From Pelomonas dachongensis (GTDB taxonomy: Bacteria > Pseudomonadota > Gammaproteobacteria > Burkholderiales > Burkholderiaceae_C): a stretch of DNA of 64,000 bases. Under the pieces are notes generated by a model. That model saw only the letters and a list, made by a program, of their open reading frames with translations. It searched no databases and was not told where the DNA came from. The position numbers and the translations under genes are program-made. Every line of letters starts with the position of its first letter. Positions within the stretch are counted from its first letter, which is position 1. The stretch is from the NCBI RefSeq assembly GCF_043555865.1, contig NZ_JBIGHY010000007.1, positions 186,001 through 250,000 on the forward strand. The letters are read 5' to 3'. Positions 8,172 to 17,405 of the stretch are shown here, piece by piece.

Positions 8172-10962
8172 GGCAGGCAGAGTCGGCGCGCTGGAGAGAC
8201 CGCGCCAGCCGCTCCAGCAGTTGCGTCTGGCGCACGCGCTCGATGGCGTCGGCGGGGTCGCGCAACGCGCGCATGGCCAGCAAGCGCTCCTGAACCACCT
8301 CGGCCGCCGCGGTTGCGGCATGCCAGTCGCTGCTCGCGGCGGCCACTTGCGCGCAGGCGATGTGGATGTTGGCCTCCAACTCGGCATCCAGCGGGTTGGG
8401 GTCGCTGCGCAGGCGCAGCACGCCCTGCGCCATCCAGCCGCGCAATCGCTGCGTCAGCGCGTCAGCATCGTCCAGCGCGCCGGCGCGCGCCAGGCACAGC
8501 GCCTGCAGGCTGTCCATCCAGCCATGCTGCCAGGCCCAGCGGCTCAGCGGGTCGGCGAGCTGCGCGGCCGTCAGCGGCGGCAGCCGGCGCTGGGCGCGCT
8601 GGTACAACGCCGCGCCGCCGGCCCAGTCGCCCCGGTGAATGCACAGGTCCAGCAGCGTCTGGATGACGGCGACGAACTGCCGCTGGCGGTGTTCGTCGCC
8701 GCCATTGCCGAGCATGTCGCCCTCGGCCTGGGCCAGTGCCGGCTCCAGCGCGGCGTGGGCCTCGTCGTAGCGGCCCGCCGCGCGCAGCGTCATGGCGCTG
8801 CGGATGCGGGCCTGGGCGAAGTCGCTGACGCGCAGGCTCTCGCCGCCCGGAAGTGCGATGCCGCACTCCAGCGCGGCCAGCGCCTCGGCGTCGAGTGCTA
8901 ACGCCTCATCCAGCCGGCCGTGGACGGCCTCGATGCCGGACGCCATGCGCAACGTGAACCCGAGGCTGCGCAGCGCCGCCGGCTCGTTCGGTGCCCAGGC
9001 GGCCAGCGCGCGGCCACAGGCCAGCGCCTCTTCAGCCAGCTCGCGCGCCTGCGCCAGCCGGCACAGGCCATGCGTGCGGACGATGGGGTAGGCCTGGTCG
9101 GCCAGAAGCGTGCGCAACAGGCACTCGTGGCGGCGCGGCGCCAACGCTTCGGGTTGCAGCCGGGCCGCGCGTGAGGCGTGGCCCACAGCGCGTTGCAGCG
9201 CGGCAAAGGCGGCGTCGGCCTGGCGGAGCTGGCGCATCAGCGCGTAGCGGCCTTCCAGCGCGGCCGCCATCGCGGCATGCCAGTCGGCCGACTGCTGCTG
9301 GCGCGGCGCAAGTGGCTCCAGCACCTGCAGCGCGCGGTCGTAGTGGGCCAACGCGCCGCGCGGGTTGCCGACGTTGTTGGTGTTCTCATGGCCCTCCAGC
9401 CGCGCCAGGCGTGCCAGCGCCCAGCCCAGCGAGATGCGCTCGGCGTCGTCCATTGGGCCGAAGGCGGCCTGCCGCTCCAGCGACAGCTCAGCCGTGTGCA
9501 CCAGCTGGCGCCGGCCCTCGATGAGGCCGCGTTCCAGCGCATCGTTGACCTCGAACACCATGCTGTGGGCCAGACGGCGCAGTTCAGTGAGATGGCGCGT
9601 GGCGGCGTCGCGTGCGCGGGCGACTTCGTCACGCGCGAGCTGCGCGCGGCGCGCCTGCACCAGCGCCAGCAGCAGGCCGGCGGCCATGCCGCCCACGCCG
9701 AGCGCCAGTGCGACGCGGCCATTCAGCCATGTGGCAACAAGGCCGGTCACGAGGCCCATGCCGCCGAGCGTCGCGGCTGCCGCCGCCGCGCGGTGGCGCC
9801 CCAGCCACTTGGCCGTCACGTAGCCGACACTGGCCGCCCGCGCGCTGACGGGGTGGCCGCTGAGGTGCGCTTGCACGTCGGCGCGCAGCGCATCCACGCT
9901 CGCATACCGCAGCGCGGGCTGCTTCTCCAGCGCCTTCAGCAGGATGTTGTCGAGATCGCCTTCCAGGCGCTTGCGGTGGCGCAGCCACTGCGGGTCCACG
10001 GCTTCGGAGGGCGACAGGCGGCTGGGCCGCGTGGGCGCGTCCTCCAGCACGCTGCGCGCGGCTTCGGCCACGGTGCTGGCGCGCCGGCCGGTGGGGCGGG
10101 TGCCGGTGAGCATCTGGTACAGCAGCACGCCGAGGCTGTAGATGTCGGTCGCGGTGCTGACGGGCTCGCCCCGCACCTGCTCGGGGCTGGCGTGGTGAGG
10201 CGTGTAGGGGCGCTGGCCGCCCAGCGTGGTATCGCCCTCCAGGCCCTCCATACCTTCCAGCGGGTCCAGCGCCTTGGCGATGCCGAAATCGAGCAGCTTG
10301 ACCTGACCGCTGCCGTCCACCAGCACGTTGCCAGGCTTCAGGTCGCGATGCACCAGCAGGTTGCGGTGCGCGTGGGCGACGGCGTCGGCCAGCTGCAGGA
10401 ACAACTCCAGCCGGGGTTCGAGGGCCAGGTCTTGCGCGGCCTGGTCGATAGGCCGGCCGTCGACATACTCCATGACGAAGTACGGCAGCCCCTCGGCGCT
10501 GGCACCGGCATCCAGCAGCCGCGCAATGCCCGGGTGGTTGAGTCGCGCCAGCGCCTGGCGCTCCAGCACGAAGCGTCCCAACACCGCGGTGCTGTCCATG
10601 CCGCGCTTGAGCAACTTGACGGCCGCGCGGCCCTGGTACTGGCCGTCTGCACGGCGAGCCTCGAACACCTCGCCCATGCCGCCCGCACCCAGCGGCCGCA
10701 CGAGCGTCCAGTTACCCAGGCGCTGGCCCACTTGCGCTGCCGGCGCTGCCGGTTCCGGCGGCGCGAGAGACACCGGCCGTGCCAGGAAGCCCTGCTCGCC
10801 CGTCGCCTCGTCGTGATGGGCCAGCAGGCTGCGCAGCTCGGCCGCATCGTCGGCGCTCAGGCCGGCGGCGGCCAGCAGCACCTCGCGCTCGCCGGGCGGG
10901 GCGTCGAGGGCGGCGTCGAACACGGCCTTCAGGCGCGCCCAGCGGTTCTGCGTGTCGGTCAT
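8092..10962 (-). CDS. Membrane Ser/Thr protein kinase with C-terminal helical repeat region
   Basis: 956 aa. A Hanks-type kinase domain spans about residues 85-360: glycine loop LGAGGMGEVF (91-100), ATP-binding Lys116 in AAVKLL, catalytic loop HRDLKPGN (205-212) and DFG at 225-227. One or two hydrophobic segments follow around 395-445, then a long Ala/Leu-rich helical region that resembles tetratricopeptide repeats. This architecture is found in bacteria next to ECF sigma factors of the type encoded at 12116. The start at 10962 (MTDTQNRWARL) gives the usual short N-terminal domain. It lies 19 bp downstream of the secreted-protein gene, so they form an operon. The Pro/Ser-rich tail runs 80 bp into the convergent GH51 gene. 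Confidence 0.88.
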   Translation of the reverse strand: MTDTQNRWARLKAVFDAALDAPPGEREVLLAAAGLSADDAAELRSLLAHHDEATGEQGFLARPVSLAPPEPAAPAAQVGQRLGNWTLVRPLGAGGMGEVFEARRADGQYQGRAAVKLLKRGMDSTAVLGRFVLERQALARLNHPGIARLLDAGASAEGLPYFVMEYVDGRPIDQAAQDLALEPRLELFLQLADAVAHAHRNLLVHRDLKPGNVLVDGSGQVKLLDFGIAKALDPLEGMEGLEGDTTLGGQRPYTPHHASPEQVRGEPVSTATDIYSLGVLLYQMLTGTRPTGRRASTVAEAARSVLEDAPTRPSRLSPSEAVDPQWLRHRKRLEGDLDNILLKALEKQPALRYASVDALRADVQAHLSGHPVSARAASVGYVTAKWLGRHRAAAAAATLGGMGLVTGLVATWLNGRVALALGVGGMAAGLLLALVQARRAQLARDEVARARDAATRHLTELRRLAHSMVFEVNDALERGLIEGRRQLVHTAELSLERQAAFGPMDDAERISLGWALARLARLEGHENTNNVGNPRGALAHYDRALQVLEPLAPRQQQSADWHAAMAAALEGRYALMRQLRQADAAFAALQRAVGHASRAARLQPEALAPRRHECLLRTLLADQAYPIVRTHGLCRLAQARELAEEALACGRALAAWAPNEPAALRSLGFTLRMASGIEAVHGRLDEALALDAEALAALECGIALPGGESLRVSDFAQARIRSAMTLRAAGRYDEAHAALEPALAQAEGDMLGNGGDEHRQRQFVAVIQTLLDLCIHRGDWAGGAALYQRAQRRLPPLTAAQLADPLSRWAWQHGWMDSLQALCLARAGALDDADALTQRLRGWMAQGVLRLRSDPNPLDAELEANIHIACAQVAAASSDWHAATAAAEVVQERLLAMRALRDPADAIERVRQTQLLERLARSLQRADSACLSEVPASPPTSPAAPPSMSSPSSALR

Positions 10963-10981
10963 GGGCGCGGAGTATTGGCCC

Positions 10982-12022
10982 TCATCGGCCGGCCACCATG
11001 CGGGCAATCAGCAGGGCGTTGACCTGGCTGAGGCCGGTGCTCACGCGCTCGCTGTAGCGGGTGGCGTCGGCCACGGCCTCGTACTTGGTCGACGAATGGC
11101 TGTTCTTGCTGCCCGAGGCCAGCTGCAGCAGGCCCACAGCCACGGCGCCCGCGATGTCACCGGCGGTGGCGGCCTCCTCGCGCAGTTCGACGAACGCGGC
11201 CGGGTCCAGCAGCGCCGGCCCCTGCAGCGTCAGCACCGACACATAGGCGCCCGACTGCACCGTCAGCGCCGCCCTGGGCACCATCGGGTGCAGCTTGGCG
11301 CTGACCTTGGCGGTGCTGCCCAGCCGGCCGAAGAAGCCCTTGGCCTCGTTAGTGAGCTGGGCGAAGTGCACGCGCATCGACACCTCCAGCAGCGCGGCGT
11401 CGCCCAGCTCCTTGCTCAGCGTCATGTTGTCCATCGCGCCGCCGACCGCGCTGATGCCGGCGCTGAGTCCCGACAGCGCAGCGAACATGCCCTTCTTGCC
11501 ATCCGCCGCCTGCGCCTGGTTGAGGCCGTAGACGGCCATGCCTGGCGGGCCGACCGTGACGCCGTTGCTGCTGCGCTCCGGCAGCACGGTGCCGCCAGCC
11601 TGCAGTTTCCTGTAGGTGGGCGAGCCAGCCAGCTCGGCCGCCGGCACGAGCTCCAGCCCTGCAGCCTGCAGCTGCTGCTGGAAGCCGGCGTAGAGCTGGT
11701 CGGCAATCGCCTGAAAGTCGGGTTCGGCCACGCCGACGAGCTTGTAGTAGCCCGTCACGCTAGCGCGGCCGGCCATCGCGAAGCCCGAGGTCTCGCTGCT
11801 GACGTTGTCGCTGGTGACGAACTCGACGTTGAACTGCGTGATGGCCGCTCGCTTGAGGCCTTTCAGCGCCTGCGGGTCGCTCGCCTTCACTGCCGTCGCG
11901 GCGGCCGCAGCCGGGTCGAACTGGGCGTCGATCTCGATGGGCGCCGGGTCTGCCGCGCGGGCGGTGGGCAGCAGGCTGAGGCCGACGGCGGCGGCGAGCA
12001 AGGTGGTGGTGAGCATTCGCAT
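10982..12022 (-). CDS. Exported protein of unknown family upstream of the kinase
   Basis: 346 aa. I do not recognise the family. A signal peptide is clear (MRMLTTTLLAAAVGLSLLPTARAA), followed by a mixed sequence with Gly/Ala-rich stretches (SGLSAGISAVGGAMDN near the middle) and no cysteine pattern or catalytic motif that I can name. I placed the start at 12022; another Met follows two codons later. It is the first gene of an operon with the Ser/Thr kinase (19-bp gap) and is divergent from the ECF sigma factor (93 bp). A periplasmic role as a ligand, substrate or partner of the kinase's outer domain is conceivable, but this is inference from position only. Confidence 0.75.
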   Translation of the reverse strand: MRMLTTTLLAAAVGLSLLPTARAADPAPIEIDAQFDPAAAAATAVKASDPQALKGLKRAAITQFNVEFVTSDNVSSETSGFAMAGRASVTGYYKLVGVAEPDFQAIADQLYAGFQQQLQAAGLELVPAAELAGSPTYRKLQAGGTVLPERSSNGVTVGPPGMAVYGLNQAQAADGKKGMFAALSGLSAGISAVGGAMDNMTLSKELGDAALLEVSMRVHFAQLTNEAKGFFGRLGSTAKVSAKLHPMVPRAALTVQSGAYVSVLTLQGPALLDPAAFVELREEAATAGDIAGAVAVGLLQLASGSKNSHSSTKYEAVADATRYSERVSTGLSQVNALLIARMVAGR

Positions 12023-12115
12023 GGCGGGCAATCCTGGTGGCGGCCTGGCGACATGCAGGCCTCTCCCCACTCACGCAGGCCCGCGCGCCAAAAAGGCTCA
12101 GGTACAAACCCGCCC

Positions 12116-12673
12116 ATGCTCGAACCTGACCCCGTTCCCGGCACGGCCGACGCCTTGTTCGCCAGCCTTTACGACGAGCTCAAGCGCAACGCCAGCGCGC
12201 AGATGCGCAAGGAGCACGCGGGCCACACGCTGAGCGCCACCGCGCTGACGCACGAGGCCTGGCTGCGGCTGTCCGAGCAGACGCGCACCGAGTGGCAGGG
12301 CCGCAGCCATTTCCTGGGCGTGGCGGCGCTGATGATGCGGCGCATCCTGGTCAATCACGCGCTGGCCAAGCAGGCCGCCAAGCGCGACGCCTTGCTGGTG
12401 CCGCTGACGCTGACCGAGGCGCAGCAGGTGGTGGGCGGGATCGACGCCGACGTGCTGCGCGTGCACGAGGCACTGCTGGCGTTCGAGCAGCATGACGCGC
12501 GCGCCGCCAAGGTCGTCGAGCTGAAGTTCTTCGGAGGCCTGGAGCTGGACGAGATTGCCGAGCTGCTGAACTTGAGCCGCACGACGGTCAAGCGCGACTG
12601 GGCGCTGGCCCGCGCCTGGCTTCACCGCGAGTTGTCTGGCGACGTCAGCGGTAGCGCGCCAGCAGCCGGTTGA
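12116..12673 (+). CDS. ECF-type RNA polymerase sigma factor
   Basis: 185 aa, usual length. Region 2 is recognisable (LSATALTHEAWLRL, HFLGVAALMMRRILVNHA), and region 4 has the helix-turn-helix LELDEIAELLNLSRTTVKRDWALARAWL. The HEAWLRL/FLGVAA pattern matches the TIGR02999-like subfamily, which lacks classical anti-sigma factors and is often encoded beside Ser/Thr kinases. It is divergent from the secreted-protein/kinase operon, so phosphorylation by that kinase is a plausible mode of control (inference). No anti-sigma gene is adjacent. Its 3' end overlaps the convergent solute-binding-protein gene by 29 bp. Confidence 0.92.
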   Translation: MLEPDPVPGTADALFASLYDELKRNASAQMRKEHAGHTLSATALTHEAWLRLSEQTRTEWQGRSHFLGVAALMMRRILVNHALAKQAAKRDALLVPLTLTEAQQVVGGIDADVLRVHEALLAFEQHDARAAKVVELKFFGGLELDEIAELLNLSRTTVKRDWALARAWLHRELSGDVSGSAPAAG

Positions 12674-13397
12674 GTTCGCCGTCGGCCACCAGGCCCTGGA
12701 TGGCGCTGTTCAGCGCGTTGATGCCGATGGCCGCAGTCGGCGACAGCGCGCATTGCGCCAACACCTCCGACACCACCAACGGCGGATGCAGCGCCAGCCG
12801 CAGCGCGCCGATACGCTGCTGGTATTCAAGCGCACGGCGGCCGGTCAACGCGTGGCTGATGCGGCCAAGCTGCAGCTTCTGCAGGTTGGTGGTGGCATCG
12901 GGCGCATCGTCGCGCCGGAACCCTTCCCGCAGCGCCTCCGACATTTCCGGGTAGACGTAACCGCGCACCGTGCCCACCGGCAGACCGGCCAGCGCGCCGA
13001 GCCCGGCGGGGGCCGGCGCCGTGGCGGCACTGACCAGCAGCGCCTGATCCGGGATGAACGGCCGGCTCCACGCAAAACTGCCGGGCACCCAGGCGCTCTG
13101 GTAATCGCACAACAGGTCGCCCTCGCCGCGCTGCAACGCCTCGGCCAGCCGCTTGCGCGGCACGGGCCTGGCGATGATCTCGCGGCCCAGCCGGCGCGCC
13201 AGCGCGCGGCCCAGGTCCAGGTGCAGGCCTTCGATGACGCGGTCATCCTCGACGCGGGCCTGCGGCATCTGGGCGCTGGTGTCGACGAGCAGCACCAGCG
13301 CGGGCGCAGCCGGCGCCGCCATGCAGGCGAGCGGCAGCAGCAGCGCCACCGCGCCGCACCACGGTCCCCACCGGTGCAACAACCACGTTCTCGTCAT
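12645..13397 (-). CDS. Periplasmic solute-binding protein, family 3-like (PBP2 fold)
   Basis: 250 aa with an N-terminal signal peptide (WCGAVALLLPLACMAAPA). The mature part follows the type 2 periplasmic-binding fold: VIEGLHLDLGRALARRLGREIIARPVPRKRLAEALQRGEGDLL, then LAGLPVGTVRGYVYP, then a C-terminal LNSAIQGLVADGELNRLLARY. Stand-alone members of this type, with no permease gene nearby, often act as sensors or orphan receptors for amino-acid-like ligands. The ligand cannot be told. The start at 13397 keeps the signal peptide intact. No operon partner is visible; the next gene is divergent. Confidence 0.8.
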   Translation of the reverse strand: MTRTWLLHRWGPWCGAVALLLPLACMAAPAAPALVLLVDTSAQMPQARVEDDRVIEGLHLDLGRALARRLGREIIARPVPRKRLAEALQRGEGDLLCDYQSAWVPGSFAWSRPFIPDQALLVSAATAPAPAGLGALAGLPVGTVRGYVYPEMSEALREGFRRDDAPDATTNLQKLQLGRISHALTGRRALEYQQRIGALRLALHPPLVVSEVLAQCALSPTAAIGINALNSAIQGLVADGELNRLLARYR

Positions 13398-13505
13398 GAG
13401 GCCGGCATCATGCCGCCCGCCGCGACGGCCTGCGCGTGTCGGGTCATCGGCCAAGCGTGACCGGCGCACGAAAATGCGCCGGCATCCCCCGACTGAAGGT
13501 GTCCA

Positions 13506-14513
13506 TTGAGCCGACCCAGCCACCACCGCGATGGCGGTTTCCAGAACAGTGCCGGCGAGTTCCGACCCAAGTCGCTGGCCGACGTGCTGCGCTGGCGCTG
13601 GAACGCGTCGCGCAGGGGTTTGCCGCCGCGACCCCAAACCCCGATCCCCACACAAGCCGCCGACCTGGCCTTCATCCATGCCAACACGGGCCCGACCCAG
13701 CAGCCCGCCGTGACCTGGGTGGGCCACGCCACCGTGGTGGCCCAGTTGGGCGGGCTCAACCTGCTGACCGACCCGATCTTCTCGGAGCGCGCCTCGCCGT
13801 TCAGCTTTGTCGGCCCCAGGCGCGAGCAGCCGCCGGGCGTCGCGCTGCACGAACTGCCGCGCATCGACGCGGTGCTGGTATCGCACAACCACTACGACCA
13901 CCTGGACCTGCCCTCCTGCCGCGCGCTCAGCCGCCAGGCCGGCGGCTCGCCGCTGTTCGTCGTGCCGCTGGGATTGAAGGCCTGGTTCGAGGCGCGCGGC
14001 ATCGCACGTATCGTGGAGCTGGACTGGTGGCAGGAAATCCGGCTGGCAGACGTGGACATCGCGCTGGTGCCGGCCCGCCACTGGTCGGCGCGCGGGCTGA
14101 CCGACCGCATGAAGACACTGTGGGGCGGCTTCGCCGTGTTCGCGCCGGACTGCCAGCTGTTCTTTGCCGGCGACACCGCCTACTCGCGCGACTTCGCTGA
14201 CATCCGCGCCCGCTTCGCCGCACGTCAGACCGACGGCGGCTTCGACCTCGCGCTGATTCCGATCGGCGCCTACGAGCCGCGCTGGTTCATGGCGGATCAA
14301 CACGTCAACGTCGAGGAGGCGCTGAAGATCCATGCGGACCTGGGCGCCCGGGCCTCGCTGGGCGTGCACTGGGGCACCTTCGCGCTGACGGACGAGGCGC
14401 TGGACGAGCCGCCGCGGCAGCTGGTGCGCCAGCGGGCTGCGCTGGGCCTGGCGGTGAATGACTTCTTCACGCTGGCCATCGGAGGTACGCACCAGCTGCC
14501 GCGTCGGGGCTGA
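13506..14513 (+). CDS. MBL-fold metal-dependent hydrolase (NAPE-PLD/UlaG-like)
   Basis: 335 aa. The metallo-beta-lactamase metal site reads VLVSHNHYDHLD, with further ligands in FAGDTAYS and in LGVHWGTFALTDEAL near the C-terminus. The pattern WVGHATVVAQLGGLNLLTDPIFSERASPFSFVGP is that of the group that includes N-acylphosphatidylethanolamine phospholipase D and bacterial RomA-like outer-membrane-associated proteins. The natural substrate is unknown. Translation appears to use a TTG at 13506, supported by AAGGTG five bases upstream; no good ATG is available before the conserved part. The alpha/beta hydrolase gene follows within 60 bp. Confidence 0.85.
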   Translation: MSRPSHHRDGGFQNSAGEFRPKSLADVLRWRWNASRRGLPPRPQTPIPTQAADLAFIHANTGPTQQPAVTWVGHATVVAQLGGLNLLTDPIFSERASPFSFVGPRREQPPGVALHELPRIDAVLVSHNHYDHLDLPSCRALSRQAGGSPLFVVPLGLKAWFEARGIARIVELDWWQEIRLADVDIALVPARHWSARGLTDRMKTLWGGFAVFAPDCQLFFAGDTAYSRDFADIRARFAARQTDGGFDLALIPIGAYEPRWFMADQHVNVEEALKIHADLGARASLGVHWGTFALTDEALDEPPRQLVRQRAALGLAVNDFFTLAIGGTHQLPRRG

Positions 14514-14569
14514 CAGTGACGCCCGCCCAGCGCGTCGTCCTACGCCGCCCGGCTCGCACGGACGCGACC

Positions 14570-15418
14570 ATGCCAGGCATGCTGCTGACCGTATTGGGCC
14601 TTGCTGCCACCGCCTACCTCGCGCTGATGCTCGCCCTCTGGTGGGGCCAGGAGCGCCTGCTGTTTGAGCCGGAACCGCTGCCGGCCGATCATGTCTTTCA
14701 GTTCGGCCCTGATGTGCAAGACGTGGTCATCGACCGCCCCGACGGCACACGGCTGCATGCGCTGCACCTGCGACTGCCAGCGCCGCGCGGCATCGTCTTC
14801 TATCTGCACGGCAATGCCGGCAACCTGCAGTCGTGGTTCAGCCATGCGGACTTCTACCGCCAGGCGGGTTACGACTTATTCATGTTGGACTACCGGGGCT
14901 TCGGCAAGAGCGGCGGACGCATCGCCAGCGAGGCGGAGCTGCGCGCCGATGCCCGCGCCGCCTGGCAGCAGATCGAACCGCTGTACGCACCGGGCCAGCT
15001 GCGCGTGATCGCCGGCCGTTCACTCGGCAGCGGCCTGGCCGCGGGCCTGGCGGCCGAGCTGCAGCCGGACCTGACCGTGCTGATCTCGCCCTACCGCAGC
15101 ATGAGGGCGCTGGCCGCCCAGCACTACCCGTGGGTGCCGGCCGCGCTGCTGCGCTACCCGCTGGACACCGAGGCGCTGGCCGCGCGCATCCACGGCCCCA
15201 GCCTGCTGCTGCACGGCGACCAGGACACGCTGATCCCGGCTGCCCACAGCGAGGCGCTGAAGGCCCGCCTGCCCCAGGCGCGCTATGTGCGCGTCGAAGG
15301 GGCGGGCCACAGCGATGTACAGGAGTTCCCGGCCTACCTGCAGGCCGTGCGCGAGGCGCTCAGCGCGCTCGTGCGCAGGCCGCAGCCTGCCAGGGTCAGC
15401 CCACTCGGCACACTTTGA
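14570..15418 (+). CDS. Membrane-anchored alpha/beta hydrolase (BEM46/YfhR-like)
   Basis: 282 aa. An N-terminal membrane anchor (LLTVLGLAATAYLALMLALWW) is followed by an alpha/beta-hydrolase domain: oxyanion region FYLHGNAGN, LDYRGFGKSGG, nucleophile elbow GRSLGSGLA, acid in LLLHGDQDTLIP, and His in GAGHSDVQEFP. The arrangement matches the Bem46/YfhR group of uncharacterised serine hydrolases. A GTG at 14516 would extend the protein by 18 residues; I prefer ATG 14570 because it starts just before the anchor. The 3' end overlaps the convergent pyk gene by 23 bp. It is probably co-transcribed with the MBL hydrolase. Confidence 0.86.
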   Translation: MPGMLLTVLGLAATAYLALMLALWWGQERLLFEPEPLPADHVFQFGPDVQDVVIDRPDGTRLHALHLRLPAPRGIVFYLHGNAGNLQSWFSHADFYRQAGYDLFMLDYRGFGKSGGRIASEAELRADARAAWQQIEPLYAPGQLRVIAGRSLGSGLAAGLAAELQPDLTVLISPYRSMRALAAQHYPWVPAALLRYPLDTEALAARIHGPSLLLHGDQDTLIPAAHSEALKARLPQARYVRVEGAGHSDVQEFPAYLQAVREALSALVRRPQPARVSPLGTL

Positions 15419-16826
15419 GCATGTTGGTGCCGCCCGGGTAGCCCATCGGCTCACCGCAAGTGATGGCATAGGTGTCGCCAGGGCGCAGCACGCCACGGTC
15501 CACCAGGATCTTCTCGGCCGCGGCCAGGGCGGCGTCGCGGTCGTTGAACTCGGGCATCAGCAGCGGCGTGACGTTGCGGTACAGCGCCATGCGGCGCATG
15601 CTGACGGGCTGGCTGGTCAGGCCGAAGATGGGCACATTGATGCGGTGGCGGCTCATCCACAGCGCCGTGGAGCCGGACTCGGTCAGCGCCAGGATGGCCT
15701 TGCAGCCGAGGTGGTGCGCCGTGAACAGCGCGCCCATGGCGATGGACTGGTCGATGCGGCCGAACTGGCGGCCGGCGAAATCGGTGTCCAACGTGACGAA
15801 CTCGGCGCGCTCGGCTTCCAACGCGATGGCGGCCATCTGCTCGACGGTCTCGATGGGGAAGCGGCCAGCCGCCGTCTCGGCGGAAAGCATGACGGCGTCG
15901 GTACCGTCCAGCACCGCGTTTGCCACGTCGGACACCTCGGCGCGGGTGGGCACCGGGTTGACGATCATGGACTCCATCATCTGCGTGGCCGTGATGGACA
16001 CCTTGTCCAGCTCGCGGGCCATCTTGATCATCCGCTTCTGCAGCGCCGGCACGGCGGCGTTGCCCACCTCCACGGCCAGGTCACCGCGCGCGACCATGAT
16101 GCCGTCGGACGCCTTCAGGATGGCTTCCAGGTGCGGGATGGCCTCGTAGCGCTCGATCTTGGCGATCATGGCGGGCTTGTGGCGGTAGGGCTCGCCGGCC
16201 ACGTTGGCCAGCTGGCGCGCCATTTCCATGTCCGTGGCGTTCTTCGGGAAGCTGACGGCCAGGTATTCGCACTGGAACGACATCGCGGTCTTGATGTCCT
16301 CCATGTCCTTGCCGGTCAGCGCCGGGGCGGTCAGGCCGCCGCCCTGCTTGTTGATGCCCTTGTTGTTGGACAGCTCACCGCCCAGCTTGACGATGGTGTG
16401 CACCTGCTGGCCACGCACGTGTTCCACGGTCAGCACCAGCAGGCCGTCGTTCAGCAGCAGCGTGTCGCCGGGCTTCACGTCGCGCGGCAGCTCCTTGTAG
16501 TCGAGGCTGGCGATGTCCTGGTTGCCGAGCTCGGTGCGATCGGCGTCGAGGATGAACTTAGCGCCAGGCACCAGCTCGATCTTGTTGTTCTCGAACTTGC
16601 CGACGCGGATCTTGGGGCCCTGCAGGTCGGCCATGATCGCCACCGACTTGCCCACCTTCTCGGCGGCGGCGCGGACCATGGTGGCGCGGTCGATGTGATC
16701 CTGCGCCTTGCCATGCGAGAAGTTCAGGCGCACGACGTCCACGCCGGCGCGGATCATCTTTTCCAGCACCTCCGGCGTGTTGGAGGCGGGGCCGAGGGTG
16801 GCGACGATCTTGGTGGCGCGGGTCAT
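15396..16826 (-). CDS. pyk: Pyruvate kinase
   Basis: 476 aa, full length. It catalyses phosphoenolpyruvate + ADP to pyruvate + ATP, the last step of glycolysis. Visible landmarks are TKIVATLGPASNTPEVLEKMIRAGVDVVRLNFSHG at the N-terminus, the active-site IAKIERYEA, the metal and substrate region SDGIMVARGDLAVE, and the helix SITATQMMESMIVNPVPTRAEVSDVANAVLDG. The C-terminal allosteric domain is present. The start at 16826 (MTRATK) fits the family. It is transcribed alone toward the alpha/beta hydrolase, with a 23-bp convergent overlap. Confidence 0.97.
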   Translation of the reverse strand: MTRATKIVATLGPASNTPEVLEKMIRAGVDVVRLNFSHGKAQDHIDRATMVRAAAEKVGKSVAIMADLQGPKIRVGKFENNKIELVPGAKFILDADRTELGNQDIASLDYKELPRDVKPGDTLLLNDGLLVLTVEHVRGQQVHTIVKLGGELSNNKGINKQGGGLTAPALTGKDMEDIKTAMSFQCEYLAVSFPKNATDMEMARQLANVAGEPYRHKPAMIAKIERYEAIPHLEAILKASDGIMVARGDLAVEVGNAAVPALQKRMIKMARELDKVSITATQMMESMIVNPVPTRAEVSDVANAVLDGTDAVMLSAETAAGRFPIETVEQMAAIALEAERAEFVTLDTDFAGRQFGRIDQSIAMGALFTAHHLGCKAILALTESGSTALWMSRHRINVPIFGLTSQPVSMRRMALYRNVTPLLMPEFNDRDAALAAAEKILVDRGVLRPGDTYAITCGEPMGYPGGTNMLKVCRVG

Positions 16827-16909
16827 GGCTTGTCTCAACTTTCTGGGGGCGCGGAATTATGGTCCGCCAATGGCCGCCGAAGTTTCGCCGCGTTTCGGTG
16901 CACCCGGGG

Positions 16910-17389
16910 CTACAGCGCCTTCTCGAAGAAAACACTCAGCGGGTCGAGCGCGTAGCCGCCGAAAGGGCCGCGCTCGACATAGCCGAGTCGCTTGTAAAGG
17001 CCCAGCGCCTCGGGCTGGTGGATGCCCGTCTCCAGCCGTGCCAGACGCACGCCGCGCTGCAGCAGATCGGCTTCCAGCGCCGCCATCAGCCGCTTCGCCG
17101 CGCCCTGGCCGCGGGCGATGTCGAGCACGAACAAGCGCTTGATCTCCCCGTACGCCGGCTCGCCCGCGGGCACATGGTGCTTGACGCCACCGCAACCCGC
17201 CAGCGTCTCGCCCAGCCACAGCCCCCAGAAGGCGCCGTGCGGTGCGCGCAGGCCGTCGGCCGGTTCGAAGTGATTGCTTTCGCTCGGGTAGAGGCTGCTC
17301 ATCAGCGCTTCAGACCGGGCCATCAGCGCTTGCGCTGCAGGGTGTCCGGGGTCGAGCGGCGCCAGGCGCGGGGTCAGGTCTGAACTCAT
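16910..17389 (-). CDS. GNAT-family N-acetyltransferase
   Basis: 159 aa. The acetyl-CoA-binding motif A is IKRLFVLDIARGQGAAKRLMAALE, and motif B includes LARLETGIHQPEALGLYKRLGYVERGPFGGY. The type resembles small stand-alone acetyltransferases acting on amino acids, amines or antibiotics; the substrate is not readable. It follows the cupin-type regulator gene in the same direction with a 16-bp gap, so both may be transcribed from the palindrome-containing promoter near 18000 and could be functionally linked. Confidence 0.9.
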   Translation of the reverse strand: MSSDLTPRLAPLDPGHPAAQALMARSEALMSSLYPSESNHFEPADGLRAPHGAFWGLWLGETLAGCGGVKHHVPAGEPAYGEIKRLFVLDIARGQGAAKRLMAALEADLLQRGVRLARLETGIHQPEALGLYKRLGYVERGPFGGYALDPLSVFFEKAL

Positions 17390-17405
17390 CGTGGTTAGAT
17401 ACCGG

